From NCBI GenBank assembly GCA_902773925.1, contig CACYGI010000002.1, positions 1-64,000 on the forward strand: DNA of 64,000 nucleotides, read 5' to 3'. Positions 1-7,649 of this stretch are shown here, in pieces. This DNA is from an uncultured Bacteroidia bacterium. GTDB lineage: Bacteria; Bacteroidota; Bacteroidia; Bacteroidales; UBA932. The notes under the pieces are model-generated. The model was given only the letters and a program-made list of their open reading frames with translations, had not been told where the DNA came from and searched no databases. The translations under genes were made by a program, and so were the position numbers. Within the stretch, counting starts at the first letter, position 1; each line of letters begins with the position of its first letter.

Positions 1-79
1 TCTCGCGCTGCCCCTCGACTTGCATGTGTTAAGCCTGCCGCTAGCGTTCATCCTGAGCCAGGATCAAACTCTTCATTGT
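1..79 (-). rRNA. 16S ribosomal RNA, 5' end (partial)
   Basis: The reverse complement carries the universal 16S start AGAGTTTGATCCTGGCTCAG (its complement covers about 53-72), followed by GATGAACGCTAGCGGCAGGC and the conserved stretch leading to V1. The gene runs off the left edge, so only the first 80 or so bases are present. The mature 5' end is placed at about 79 by analogy with Bacteroidales 16S genes and could be a few bases off. It is the first gene of an rRNA operon transcribed leftward from the promoter at 237-267. Confidence 0.95.
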
Positions 80-236
80 ATATTTCTATATCTTTAGCTC
101 GACCCCGAATCTCGCTCTATTCCTCAAAAAGAATTACGCTTCGCTCTGATTTTAATCGTGTTAAAATCGGTACTTGCTTGTACTTGTTTTTTCCATCATT
201 TCAATCATCTCTCCCGCTCTTTCCGAAACGGGACTG

Positions 237-267
237 CAAAGGTACACACTTTTTCTTTTCTTCCAAA
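237..267 (-). promoter_or_regulatory. rRNA operon promoter (Bacteroidetes sigma-ABfr type)
   Basis: On the minus strand TTTG (264-267) is followed after 19 nt by TACCTTTG (237-244), a full match to the Bacteroidetes -33 TTTG / -7 TAnnTTTG consensus. A/T-rich tracts of the UP-element kind lie upstream at about 265-310. Transcription would start near 230, giving a leader of about 150 nt before mature 16S. The stretch 80-312 holds no gene. Confidence 0.85.
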
Positions 268-312
268 TTTTTTTCGAAAAAAATCGACTTTTTTTCAAAA
301 AAAATTCAGGAC

Positions 313-540
313 CTAAAACAACTTCGGATAATTGGCGCTGGTCTGCTCCAGGATATGCGAGATGATCACATTCCTGAAAAACGCTGACTTACTGCGGATG
401 CCATACTTTTCGCAGTAGCGGTTAATGGCATCCACCTCCTTGCTGTTGAAGAGAATGGTCTTGCGGAACGTGCGCCGCAGCGGTTCCTGTGCGAAAAGGG
501 TCGGTTTGCCCTTCTTCTTGCTTTTCTTTGCCTTTGCCAT
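313..540 (-). CDS. small basic protein with ribbon-helix-helix-like core
   Basis: A 75-aa protein. Residues 1-15 are Lys-rich and likely disordered. The central part (about 24-65) has the pattern of a short beta strand (FRKTILF) followed by two helices, as in MetJ/Arc ribbon-helix-helix DNA-binding proteins. This is a pattern call, not a confirmed domain. It follows rng by 18 nt on the same strand, so the two are probably co-transcribed, and it lies just upstream of the rRNA promoter. A role in nucleic-acid binding is inference. Another possibility is a Bacteroidetes-specific ribosome-associated basic protein. Confidence 0.7.
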   Translation of the reverse strand: MAKAKKSKKKGKPTLFAQEPLRRTFRKTILFNSKEVDAINRYCEKYGIRSKSAFFRNVIISHILEQTSANYPKLF

Positions 541-558
541 AGTATAAAAGGTAAGTGC

Positions 559-2118
559 CTACTCCTCGAGCGGGTCGCCGTTCGCGCCGCACCAGATGCT
601 CTGCAGGATGGAGAAGCCCGTATCGGCCTCGACCTTGATGCGGCTGTGGTACTTGCGCTGCCAGCGGCGGCGGAACGAATTGAATCCCTTGGTCAGGTAA
701 GCCGCCATTATGGGGCTCACGCGGAGTATGAAGCGGTTGATATTCTTTTCCTTGACATAAAAGGCAAGCTGGTGCTCGAGACGCTCGTCCTCGAGCAGCG
801 TGGGTCCGATCTTGCCGGTACCGTGGCAGGTCGGACAGGTCTCGGCCGTGGCTATCTCGGTCACGGGACGGACCCTCTGGCGGGTGATCTGCATCAACCC
901 GAACTTGGTCAGCGGCAGGACGGTATGCTTCGCGCGGTCCTCGGCCATCGCCTCCTGCATATGCTTGTAGAGGAGGTTGCGATGCTCACCGTTGTCCATA
1001 TCGATGAAATCGACAATGACTATGCCGCCCATATCGCGCAGGCGCATCTGCCGCGCAATCTCGTCAGCCGCGTGAAGGTTGACTTCATAAGAATTGTCCT
1101 CCTGCGTCTTGAGCTTGGTCCGCGTGCCGCTGTTGACGTCGATGACGTGCAGCGCCTCGGTATGCTCGATGACCAGGTACGCGCCCTGACGGATGGAGAC
1201 TATCTTGCCGAATGCGCCCTTAATCTGGCGGGAGACCTCGAAATGGTCGAAAATCGGCTCCGAGCCCTTGTAGAGGCGAACGATCTTCTCCTTGTCGGGA
1301 CTGATCAGCCGGATATAGTCGCAAACCTCGTGATAGACCGTCTCGTCATTGACGACGATGCTGGTAAACGAATCGTTGAGCAGGTCGCGCAGGATCGTGG
1401 TGGTGCGGCTGTTCTCGCTGAAGAGCGGCTGGACGGTCTTGGCGCGTGCCAGACGCGGCCAGCTGTCCTCCCACTTGCGGATGAGCGAACGCAGCTCGGC
1501 ATCGAGCACGGCGGCCTTCTTGCCTTCGGCCGCGGTACGGACGATGACGCCGTAATTGGGCGGCAGAATGCTGTATATGAGCCTCTCGAGGCGGCGGCGT
1601 TCCTCCTTGGAGGAAATCTTCTGCGAGATATTGACCTTCGTCGCGAAGGGCAGCAGGACCATATTGCGTCCGGCGATGGAGATCTCCGCCGTCAGGCGCG
1701 AACCCTTGGTGGAGATGGGCTCCTTGACTATCTGGACGATGATGGGCTGTCCGGGCGACAGGTGGCGCTCGATGCGTCCCTCCTTCTCCAGCGGCTCACC
1801 TATCTGTATGCCGCCGTAGAGCGTGGATGCATCGGTATTGGGATTGATCTTCTTGGCAAACGTGTCGAATGCCTTGAAGTTGAGACCAAGATCGAGATAA
1901 TGGACGAATGCATCCTTCTCGTCGCCAATGTCAACGAATGCGGCATTGAGCGAGGGAAGCAGCTTCTTGACCCGGCCGAGATAGACGTCTCCGACATTGT
2001 AAGCCTTGCCGGAAGTCTTCTCGGTATTGTATTCGATGAGCCGGTGATTCTCCATCAGGGCGATAGAAACCTCATCGTGGCGGACATCGATTATCAGATC
2101 TTTTTCTTCTTTATCCAT
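559..2118 (-). CDS. rng: ribonuclease G/E family endoribonuclease
   Basis: 519 aa, the usual length for RNase G-type proteins without the long RNase E degradosome scaffold. The N-terminal S1-like part has the typical VGDVYLGRVKKLLPSLNAAF block with FVDIG. The catalytic Mg-binding region shows VIDVNSG and later IVIVDFIDM, the two conserved aspartate sites of the DNase I-like subdomain. The Zn-link motif appears as CPTCHGTG near residue 430. The enzyme cuts single-stranded A/U-rich RNA and matures 16S rRNA 5' ends in known family members, which fits its place beside an rRNA operon. The start is MDKEEK at 2118, preceded by an A/T-rich leader without an SD. A hairpin at 2134-2175 separates it from the genes upstream. 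Confidence 0.95.
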   Translation of the reverse strand: MDKEEKDLIIDVRHDEVSIALMENHRLIEYNTEKTSGKAYNVGDVYLGRVKKLLPSLNAAFVDIGDEKDAFVHYLDLGLNFKAFDTFAKKINPNTDASTLYGGIQIGEPLEKEGRIERHLSPGQPIIVQIVKEPISTKGSRLTAEISIAGRNMVLLPFATKVNISQKISSKEERRRLERLIYSILPPNYGVIVRTAAEGKKAAVLDAELRSLIRKWEDSWPRLARAKTVQPLFSENSRTTTILRDLLNDSFTSIVVNDETVYHEVCDYIRLISPDKEKIVRLYKGSEPIFDHFEVSRQIKGAFGKIVSIRQGAYLVIEHTEALHVIDVNSGTRTKLKTQEDNSYEVNLHAADEIARQMRLRDMGGIVIVDFIDMDNGEHRNLLYKHMQEAMAEDRAKHTVLPLTKFGLMQITRQRVRPVTEIATAETCPTCHGTGKIGPTLLEDERLEHQLAFYVKEKNINRFILRVSPIMAAYLTKGFNSFRRRWQRKYHSRIKVEADTGFSILQSIWCGANGDPLEE

Positions 2119-2133
2119 TGTTTACAAAAATAA

Positions 2134-2175
2134 ATAATCTAAAGCAATTTTGCGAAAAAAGTTGCTTTAGATTAT
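2134..2175. terminator. perfect 14-bp hairpin between the 29-aa gene and rng
   Basis: Arms 2134-2147 and 2162-2175 are perfectly complementary (14 bp, 14-nt loop). On the minus strand the second arm is followed by ATTTATTTTTG, a partial U-tract, so it could end HU/small-protein transcripts or attenuate read-through into rng. The same A/T stretch holds TATTTTTG, a possible rng -7 element, without a clear -33. Confidence 0.55.
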
Positions 2176-2197
2176 ATCTGAGCTAAAATGGCGGCAA

Positions 2198-2287
2198 TTA
2201 CTTCTTCTTATGCCGATTCTTACGCAGGCGCTTCTTACGCTTGTGCGTAGCCATCTTATGTCTCTTGTGCTTTTTTCCGTTAGGCAT
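2198..2287 (-). CDS. 29-aa Lys/Arg-rich basic protein (Bacteroidetes type)
   Basis: The minus strand encodes a 29-residue peptide starting MPNGKKHKRHKMATHKRKKR and ending RKNRHKKK, followed by TAA. More than half of the residues are Lys, Arg or His. Its composition is that of a tiny ribosomal protein or rRNA-binding peptide. From memory, near-identical basic peptides of this size occur across Bacteroidetes near HU genes; I cannot confirm the family name. It begins 8 nt after the HU stop codon, so it is almost certainly co-transcribed with HU from the promoter at 2637-2666. It is too short for most gene callers. Confidence 0.75.
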   Translation of the reverse strand: MPNGKKHKRHKMATHKRKKRLRKNRHKKK

Positions 2288-2295
2288 TTGTGTAT

Positions 2296-2568
2296 TTATT
2301 TAAGTTTGTTGACAAACACTTTAGCGGCCTTGAATGCAGGGATGTTATGCTCAGGAATAACGATGGTCGTATTCTTCGAGATATTACGAGCAGTCTTGGT
2401 AGCGCGCTTCTTGACGATGAAGCTGCCGAAACCACGCAGGTAAACGTTCTCACCGTGTGCAAGTGCATCTTCGATGCTCTCCATGAAACCTTCTACTACC
2501 TTCTGAACAAGAATCTTTTCAACGCCTTTGGACTTAGCGATTTCATTAACGATATCAGCCTTTGTCAT
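2296..2568 (-). CDS. HU/IHF-family DNA-binding protein
   Basis: 90 aa, the standard HU length. It starts MTKADIVNEIAKSKG (helix 1) and holds the family signature around YLRGFGSFIVKKRATKTARN, covering the beta saddle and the DNA-embracing arm. The arm carries IPEHNIPAFKAAKVF, where the usual IPA/KxVPxFKAGK pattern is recognisable. HU homodimers bend and compact DNA in the nucleoid. It is the first gene of a probable operon with the 29-aa basic protein. The promoter is clear and the leader is about 60 nt. Confidence 0.95.
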   Translation of the reverse strand: MTKADIVNEIAKSKGVEKILVQKVVEGFMESIEDALAHGENVYLRGFGSFIVKKRATKTARNISKNTTIVIPEHNIPAFKAAKVFVNKLK

Positions 2569-2636
2569 GATCTTAAATGTTTATAAATTTATATATGCAA
2601 TGTAATTTGCTTGTCTCCCAAAATGGATTGGGGATG

Positions 2637-2666
2637 CAAATGTATGCTTATTTTTTTAATAATCAA
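2637..2666 (-). promoter_or_regulatory. promoter of the HU gene
   Basis: On the minus strand TTG (2664-2666) is followed after 19 nt by TACATTTG (2637-2644), matching -33/-7 of the Bacteroidetes housekeeping promoter. On the opposite strand TAGATTTG at 2692-2699 is a candidate -7 element for lon, but without a convincing -33. Confidence 0.7.
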
Positions 2667-2784
2667 AACAAAGAAGCCATTTTTTCGATATTAGATTTGG
2701 CACAATGATTGACCGTATAACAGTCTGTCCCGGATTTCGGGCGTTTTTTGAATAAAATAGAGCAAATACTGACAAATTGGCATT

Positions 2785-5208
2785 ATGAAAGATATACCGG
2801 ACAGCTTTTTTACTGACAAGGCAGGCGGAGTCAATATCATCCCCGTGATGGATATCGAGACTCCCGCCCGCGTGGGTGACGCGGAGTTGCCCGAGACACT
2901 GCCCATCCTTGCCCTGCGCAACGTGGTCCTGTTCCCCGACACTGTCATACCTGTCAGTATCGGGCGCGAGAAGTCCATCCGCCTGGTCAACGAGACTTAT
3001 GCCTCCAGCCGCCTGCTGGGCGCCGTTACGCAGCGTTCGAGCAAGGTCGAGGACCCGGCGATGGAGGACCTGTATAATATAGGTACGATGGGCCGCATCC
3101 TCAAGATCATCGAGATGCCGGACGGTGCCGTGACAGCCATCATCCAGGGCGTCAAGCGTTTCAAGGTGCAGGACATTCCCATCACGATGCCCTACCTGAT
3201 GGCAAGGGTGTCATATTGCGAAGACATCCTCCCGCCCAAGCGCGACCGGGAGATGGAGTCCATCGCCGAGAGCGTCAAGGAGACGGCTATGCAGATGATC
3301 AAGCTCTCCCCTTCGATGCCGCAGGAGGCCTCGTTCGCAGTCAAGAATATCGACAATCCCTCGTTCCTCGTCAATTTCGTCGCATCCAACGTCGAAGTCG
3401 AGGATATCGAGGACAAGGTCTCGCTGCTGGGCATCGATTCGCTCCGCGAACGCGCGCTCAAGCTGATCGAGATTCTCAACAAGCAGATCGAATTCCTCAA
3501 GATCAAGGACGACATACAGCAGAAGGTCAAGAGCGAGATTGACCAGCAGCAGCGTGAGTATTACCTCAACAACCAGCTGAAGACCATCCAGGAGGAGCTT
3601 GGTATGAACGAGGATTCGGACCTCGACGAGTTGGAGGAGAAGGCCAAGACCAAGAAGTGGCCCGAGCGCGTGGCCGAGACCTTCAAGAAGGAGATGGCCA
3701 AGCTCGAGCGCATCAATCCGAGCTCTCCCGACTACAACGTGCAGTACTCCTACGTGCAGTTCCTGCTGGATCTGCCCTGGGAGGACGTGACAGAGGACAA
3801 TCTGGACATCAATCACGCGCAGCAGGTGCTGGACGAGGACCATTACGGACTTGAGAAGGTCAAGGAGCGCATCATCGAGTATCTTGCCGTGCTCAAGCTC
3901 AAGGGCGATATGAAGTCGCCCATCCTGTGCCTCTACGGGCCTCCGGGCGTCGGCAAGACCTCGCTCGGCAAGTCGGTTGCCCGGGCCACGGGCCGCAAAT
4001 ACGTCCGCGTTTCGCTGGGCGGCCTGCACGACGAATCCGAGATTCGCGGCCACCGCCGCACCTATATCGGCGCAATGCCGGGCCGCATCATCGACAGCAT
4101 CCGCCGCGCCGGGGTTACCAATCCCGTGCTGGTGCTGGACGAGATCGACAAGGTGCGCGAGGATTTCCACGGCGATCCTGCTTCGGCTCTGCTGGAGGTC
4201 CTGGATCCCGAGCAGAATACCACGTTCCACGACAATTATCTGGATATAGATTACGACCTGTCGAAGGTGCTCTTTATCACTACGGCAAATGACGTGAGCC
4301 ACATCCACCCCGCCCTGCTCGACCGTATGGAGCTTATCAACGTGACGGGCTACCTGCCGCAGGAGAAGCACGTCATCGCGACCAATTACCTGATCCCCAA
4401 GCAGCGTGAGGCGCACGGCCTGAAGGAGGAGCAGTTCCGCTTCAGCGACGAGGCAATAGATACGATCATCGACAGCTATACGCACGAATCGGGCGTCCGT
4501 TCGCTGGACAAGCAGCTGGCCAAGGTGGCACGCATCACGGCGCGCAAGATCGCCACGGACGAGAATCGCAGCGAGGTGCTCTCTTCGGAGGATATCCGCC
4601 AGTACCTCGGCCTTCCGACCAGTTTCCACGATCTGCAGGACGGCAATGAGGCCGTCGGCGTGGTGACCGGCCTTGCCTGGACGCAGATGGGCGGCGAGAT
4701 CCTGTTCGTCGAGTGTTCGGTCAGCGACGGCAAGGGCACTATCAGTACGACGGGCAACCTGGGCGACGTGATGAAGGAGTCGGCTACGATCGCCTACCAG
4801 TATCTCAAGGCGCATCCTGACCTGCTGGGTGTGGATCCGGAGATTTTCCAGAAGAAGGATATCCATATCCACGTCCCGGAGGGAGCCATCCCGAAGGACG
4901 GTCCCTCGGCGGGTATCACGATGGTGTGCGCCATAGCTTCGGCCCTCAAGGGGGTGAAGATCCGCGGCGGTATCGCAATGACCGGCGAGACCACATTGCG
5001 CGGCAAGGTGCTGCCCGTAGGCGGCATCAAGGAGAAGATTCTGGCGGCCAAGCGCGCCGGGGCGAAGACCATCGTGCTTTCGGCAGAGAACGAGCGCGAT
5101 ATCCGCGAGATCAAGCCTGTCTATGTCGAAGGCCTTGAGTTCAAGTATGTGAAGACTCTGGACGAGGTGCTCTCGTTCGTATTCTCCGGTGATGGAAGTG
5201 CGGATTGA
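2785..5208 (+). CDS. lon: ATP-dependent Lon protease
   Basis: 807 aa, normal for LonA. The N-terminal LON substrate-binding domain starts near residue 35 (LPILALRNVVLFPDTVIPV). A coiled helical region is at about 190-290 (QQREYYLNNQLKTIQEELG). The AAA+ module has Walker A GPPGVGKTS and Walker B VLVLDEIDKV. The C-terminal protease domain carries the catalytic Ser in PKDGPSAGITM and the catalytic Lys in GGIKEKILAAKRAG. The enzyme degrades misfolded and regulatory proteins in the cytoplasm. The start at MKDIPDS is the first in-frame ATG with good N-terminal fit. The 3' end overlaps ung by 17 nt, so the two are translationally linked. Confidence 0.98.
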   Translation: MKDIPDSFFTDKAGGVNIIPVMDIETPARVGDAELPETLPILALRNVVLFPDTVIPVSIGREKSIRLVNETYASSRLLGAVTQRSSKVEDPAMEDLYNIGTMGRILKIIEMPDGAVTAIIQGVKRFKVQDIPITMPYLMARVSYCEDILPPKRDREMESIAESVKETAMQMIKLSPSMPQEASFAVKNIDNPSFLVNFVASNVEVEDIEDKVSLLGIDSLRERALKLIEILNKQIEFLKIKDDIQQKVKSEIDQQQREYYLNNQLKTIQEELGMNEDSDLDELEEKAKTKKWPERVAETFKKEMAKLERINPSSPDYNVQYSYVQFLLDLPWEDVTEDNLDINHAQQVLDEDHYGLEKVKERIIEYLAVLKLKGDMKSPILCLYGPPGVGKTSLGKSVARATGRKYVRVSLGGLHDESEIRGHRRTYIGAMPGRIIDSIRRAGVTNPVLVLDEIDKVREDFHGDPASALLEVLDPEQNTTFHDNYLDIDYDLSKVLFITTANDVSHIHPALLDRMELINVTGYLPQEKHVIATNYLIPKQREAHGLKEEQFRFSDEAIDTIIDSYTHESGVRSLDKQLAKVARITARKIATDENRSEVLSSEDIRQYLGLPTSFHDLQDGNEAVGVVTGLAWTQMGGEILFVECSVSDGKGTISTTGNLGDVMKESATIAYQYLKAHPDLLGVDPEIFQKKDIHIHVPEGAIPKDGPSAGITMVCAIASALKGVKIRGGIAMTGETTLRGKVLPVGGIKEKILAAKRAGAKTIVLSAENERDIREIKPVYVEGLEFKYVKTLDEVLSFVFSGDGSAD

Positions 5209-5863
5209 GCCGGGCTGGAAGGCCGTGCTCCAGGAGGAGTTTGACAAGCCCTATTTCCGGGAGCTTGCCGCCCGGCTGCACGCCGAGAAACGTGACGGAC
5301 GGGTGATCTATCCTCCCGGACCGCTTATCTTCAATGCTTTCGAGCTGACGCCTTTCGAGAGTGTGAAGGTGGTGCTCATCGGCCAGGATCCGTATCACGG
5401 GCCCGGCCAGGCCGAGGGGTTGTCGTTCTCTGTACCCCACGGAGTGCGTATTCCCCCCTCGCTGCAGAATATCTATAAGGAGATCTCCGATGACCTGGGC
5501 GTGGATATGTCTCATAAGGACGGTTCGCTGCGCGGCTGGGCCGAACAGGGGGTTTTCCTGCTCAATGCCATCCTGACGGTGCGCAGCGGGGAGCCCACCT
5601 CGCACAGCGCCATCGGATGGGCGCAGTTTACGGACGCTGTGATCAGTACGCTTTCGCAGCGGCGCGAAGGGCTTGTGTTCCTGCTCTGGGGCAATTTTGC
5701 CCGGAGCAAACGTGCCCTCATCGATACCTCGCGGCACTACGTGCTGGAGGCGGCCCATCCCTCTCCCCTGGCCCGCGGCGCATTCTTCGGCTGCAGGCAC
5801 TTCTCCCGGACCAACGCCCTGCTGGCCTCCCGCGGCCTGTCCCCCATCGACTGGACAAGGTAG
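5192..5863 (+). CDS. ung: uracil-DNA glycosylase (family 1)
   Basis: 223 aa, typical for UNG. The water-activating motif GQDPYHGPGQAEGLSFSVP is present (catalytic Asp in QDPYH), as is the DNA-intercalation loop AAHPSPLA with its His. LLWGNFARSKRALID matches the uracil-recognition Asn region. The enzyme removes uracil from DNA as the first step of base excision repair. A GTG three bases upstream is also possible, but the ATG at 5192 is preferred. The gene starts inside the last codons of lon. It is followed by the composite repeat at 5873-6060. Confidence 0.97.
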   Translation: MEVRIEPGWKAVLQEEFDKPYFRELAARLHAEKRDGRVIYPPGPLIFNAFELTPFESVKVVLIGQDPYHGPGQAEGLSFSVPHGVRIPPSLQNIYKEISDDLGVDMSHKDGSLRGWAEQGVFLLNAILTVRSGEPTSHSAIGWAQFTDAVISTLSQRREGLVFLLWGNFARSKRALIDTSRHYVLEAAHPSPLARGAFFGCRHFSRTNALLASRGLSPIDWTR

Positions 5864-5872
5864 AGCTGGTTA

Positions 5873-5939
5873 CCCCTTCCTGTCATTCTTAGGCCGCAGG
5901 CCGAAGAATCTAGATCCTTCGCTACCGCTCAGGATGACA
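5873..5939. repeat. REP-like intergenic palindrome (GTCATCCTGAGCG family), copy 1
   Basis: An imperfect palindrome. It begins CCCTTCCTGTCATTCTTAGG, passes through GCAGGCCGAAGAATCTAGAT and ends GCTCAGGATGAC. Its ends are inverted relative to each other. The same sequence occurs in the other orientation at 27147-27239. The GTCATTCTGAGCGAAGCGAAGAATCT type of intergenic repeat is, from memory, widespread in bacterial genomes. It directly abuts the MITE-like element at 5943. Confidence 0.75.
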
Positions 5940-5942
5940 AAA

Positions 5943-6060
5943 TTGGCTTGGCATTTAACTGTCTGAAAATCAACTGATAACTGAAAGTGCTACCCCCTCT
6001 CAGAAGGGGTAGCACTTTCAGTATCTCGCTGTATCTCTGCTAGTTAAGTGCCAAGGCAAA
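5943..6060 (+). repeat. MITE-like 118-bp element, copy 1
   Basis: The ends form imperfect terminal inverted repeats, TTGGCTTGGCATTTAACT on the left and AGTTAAGTGCCAAGGCAAA on the right. The centre is a perfect 16-bp stem (5981-5996 with 6006-6021) of CTGAAAGTGCTACCCC. Related copies lie at 27025-27143 (inverted) and 44808-44926 (same orientation). It sits between the convergent ends of ung and the nuclease ORF and could also act as a terminator. It has no coding capacity. Confidence 0.85.
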
Positions 6061-6086
6061 TCAGGCCGAGGCAAAGCGGGGAACCC

Positions 6087-7574
6087 CTAGTTCTGGCCGG
6101 TAAACCAGGTGTGGCTCGTGTTGGACTCGGCCGTGGCCTGGAGGGCGGTGGGGACGCCGGCGAAGAAGTCGAAACCTGTGCGCGTCTCGATCGCGTCGAT
6201 ACTGGTCACGTAAGCCGAATCGTAGTAATTGCCGGAGTGGGCCTCGTTGGTATAGACGAAGGCGATACCCTTGGCATCGTTGATGACGCCACCGCTGAAA
6301 GTACACTTCATTATGCACTTGTAGAAGTGCGAAGGGATCGGGACATTGAGATTGTCGCTGGGCTTCGTGGTAGTAGTCCCTTCGTACAGCACGCCCGTGA
6401 TGACGTAGAGCATAGTGCTACCGCCCGGAGTCTGATTCTTGACACGGGACTCAAGGCTGCTCCACACGCCGCTGTTGAAACTGTTCTGCCACTGGGGAGC
6501 CTGGTTGCTGTGATAGAAGGTCTGCTTGTTCTGCTTCACGCTGGTCTGACGGTAGTCGGAAGCCACCAGGTGGCCGCGGCTGTAGCCGACCGTGCCGGCA
6601 TTGTCCAGGCCGTCCTGCTGCGTCAGGCTGATGGCGGGATCATCCGTCCACGACTCATTGCGTCCGGCATTGTTGTCCGGCCACTGGGTGGAGTTCATCA
6701 CGTGGTAGGTCCAGACGGGTGCATACTTGCTTTCGTCGAAGAGGACCACATAATTGAGCGTCTCTTCGCCGCTGGTCGGATGCGTGTAGGTGTGAATTGC
6801 TATCTGGCGATTGTTGCTGGAGGTATTCACACTGTACCAATGGTCGTCACGGTCGGTGTAAGTGCCGCTCTGGCGAAGGCTCGTGCCGAGGCTCGACACA
6901 CCCGGCATACCGTAATCGCTCAGATACACGCCCCAGGCCGGCTGCGGAGTGACCGAAGTGGTGCTGAACGAGACCAGGGAGCCGTAGCGATAATCATACT
7001 CCTGGGTGCTCTCGTTATACTCTGCGACAAATGCCTTGTAATAGTAGGTCGTCTCAGGCTCCAGTCCGGAAATGCTGCAGCTGATGCTGTAGCTGGTTAT
7101 GGCTCCGACGCAGGAGTCATCATACGCCCAGCTGAGGGCGCCCTTGTTGGCATCCGGATCGCTGAGCAGCGAAGAATTGGTGCCATAGACGACGCCGGCC
7201 TCGTAGATGCTGCCGGATGCTCCGCTGAAACTGCCGCTTGCCAGCGCCGAGCTGGAAGTGACGGACGATGCGGCGGAGGTGGTCACCGTAGCCGTTGAGA
7301 CTTTCTTCGTATCAAATGACGCTATAGCGCCATAGAATGTCTCGACGGTCGAGCTCTTGTCTTCCGTACCGGCCACGATAGCGTAGGCCTTATAATAATA
7401 CTTAGTGCCTGCCGTTAAACCGGTCAAGGCCTTGCTGAACGGAGTTGATGTACCGCTCGCCGTGGCCTGGTTATTCAGATCCAGTTGCGAGGTGCCGTAG
7501 TAAAATCCGACCTCGCCGACCGTGCCGGTCACCCCGGTGTAGGAGCCCGACAGGGTTGCCCCTGTCGCGCTCAC
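6087..7574 (-). CDS. NUC1-type DNA/RNA non-specific endonuclease, C-terminal part of a TGA-split lipoprotein
   Basis: 495 codons from the first possible GTG, but the frame is open back to the TGA at 7647-7649 (24 more codons: a Gly/Ser linker, then the start of an FN3-like module). It is in the same frame as the 1,447-aa lipoprotein upstream. Residues 1-230 hold two fibronectin-III-like modules (ATLSGSYTG, TKYYYKAYA). From about 235 follows an Endonuclease_NS fold with SRGHLVASDYRQ (catalytic His; the usual DRGH has Ser for Asp), SNQAPQWQNSF (metal-binding Asn) and FNSGVWSSLE. Family members cut DNA and RNA; a surface or periplasmic site is inferred. There is no signal peptide and no evident ribosome site at the GTG, so independent expression is doubtful. 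The paralog at 22056-24425 is an intact lipoprotein with the same nuclease domain. Probably the severed half of one gene, or a read-through product. Confidence 0.85.
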   Translation of the reverse strand: MSATGATLSGSYTGVTGTVGEVGFYYGTSQLDLNNQATASGTSTPFSKALTGLTAGTKYYYKAYAIVAGTEDKSSTVETFYGAIASFDTKKVSTATVTTSAASSVTSSSALASGSFSGASGSIYEAGVVYGTNSSLLSDPDANKGALSWAYDDSCVGAITSYSISCSISGLEPETTYYYKAFVAEYNESTQEYDYRYGSLVSFSTTSVTPQPAWGVYLSDYGMPGVSSLGTSLRQSGTYTDRDDHWYSVNTSSNNRQIAIHTYTHPTSGEETLNYVVLFDESKYAPVWTYHVMNSTQWPDNNAGRNESWTDDPAISLTQQDGLDNAGTVGYSRGHLVASDYRQTSVKQNKQTFYHSNQAPQWQNSFNSGVWSSLESRVKNQTPGGSTMLYVITGVLYEGTTTTKPSDNLNVPIPSHFYKCIMKCTFSGGVINDAKGIAFVYTNEAHSGNYYDSAYVTSIDAIETRTGFDFFAGVPTALQATAESNTSHTWFTGQN

Positions 7575-7623
7575 ACCTGAAGGTGCACCTGCGGTAGTTA
7601 CTGTTGCTGCGGGCTCATCACCC

Positions 7624-7649
7624 CCGGCGCTACCGCCGGACCCGCTTCA
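7624..7649 (-). other. in-frame TGA with a downstream GC hairpin in a Gly/Ser linker
   Basis: Reading the minus strand, AAT (Asn) is followed by TGA at 7649-7647, then in the same frame by S-G-S-G-G-S-A-G-G-D-E-P and the FN3-like module. A GGA-to-TGA change would explain the stop and restore an unbroken linker. Ten bases after the TGA... the stem begins: CCGGCG-GTAG-CGCCGG forms a perfect 6-bp stem (7639-7634 with 7629-7624), starting 7 nt past the codon. The hairpin may simply reflect Gly/Ser codons. Frame and stop were checked codon by codon. Confidence 0.85.

Noticed and set aside
646..2133. Long open frames antisense to known genes (for example 646-2133 plus, 3211-5247 minus, 42260-44719 minus, 28979-30232 minus)
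   Set aside because: They mirror codon bias of the real genes on the other strand, have no recognisable domains, and lie fully inside rng, lon, fbp and ppdK.
7647..7649. Selenocysteine insertion at the in-frame TGA
   Set aside because: A hairpin exists, but the loop lies nearer the UGA than in typical bacterial SECIS elements, the residue would fall in a flexible Gly/Ser linker with no redox role, and no selenoprotein family fits.
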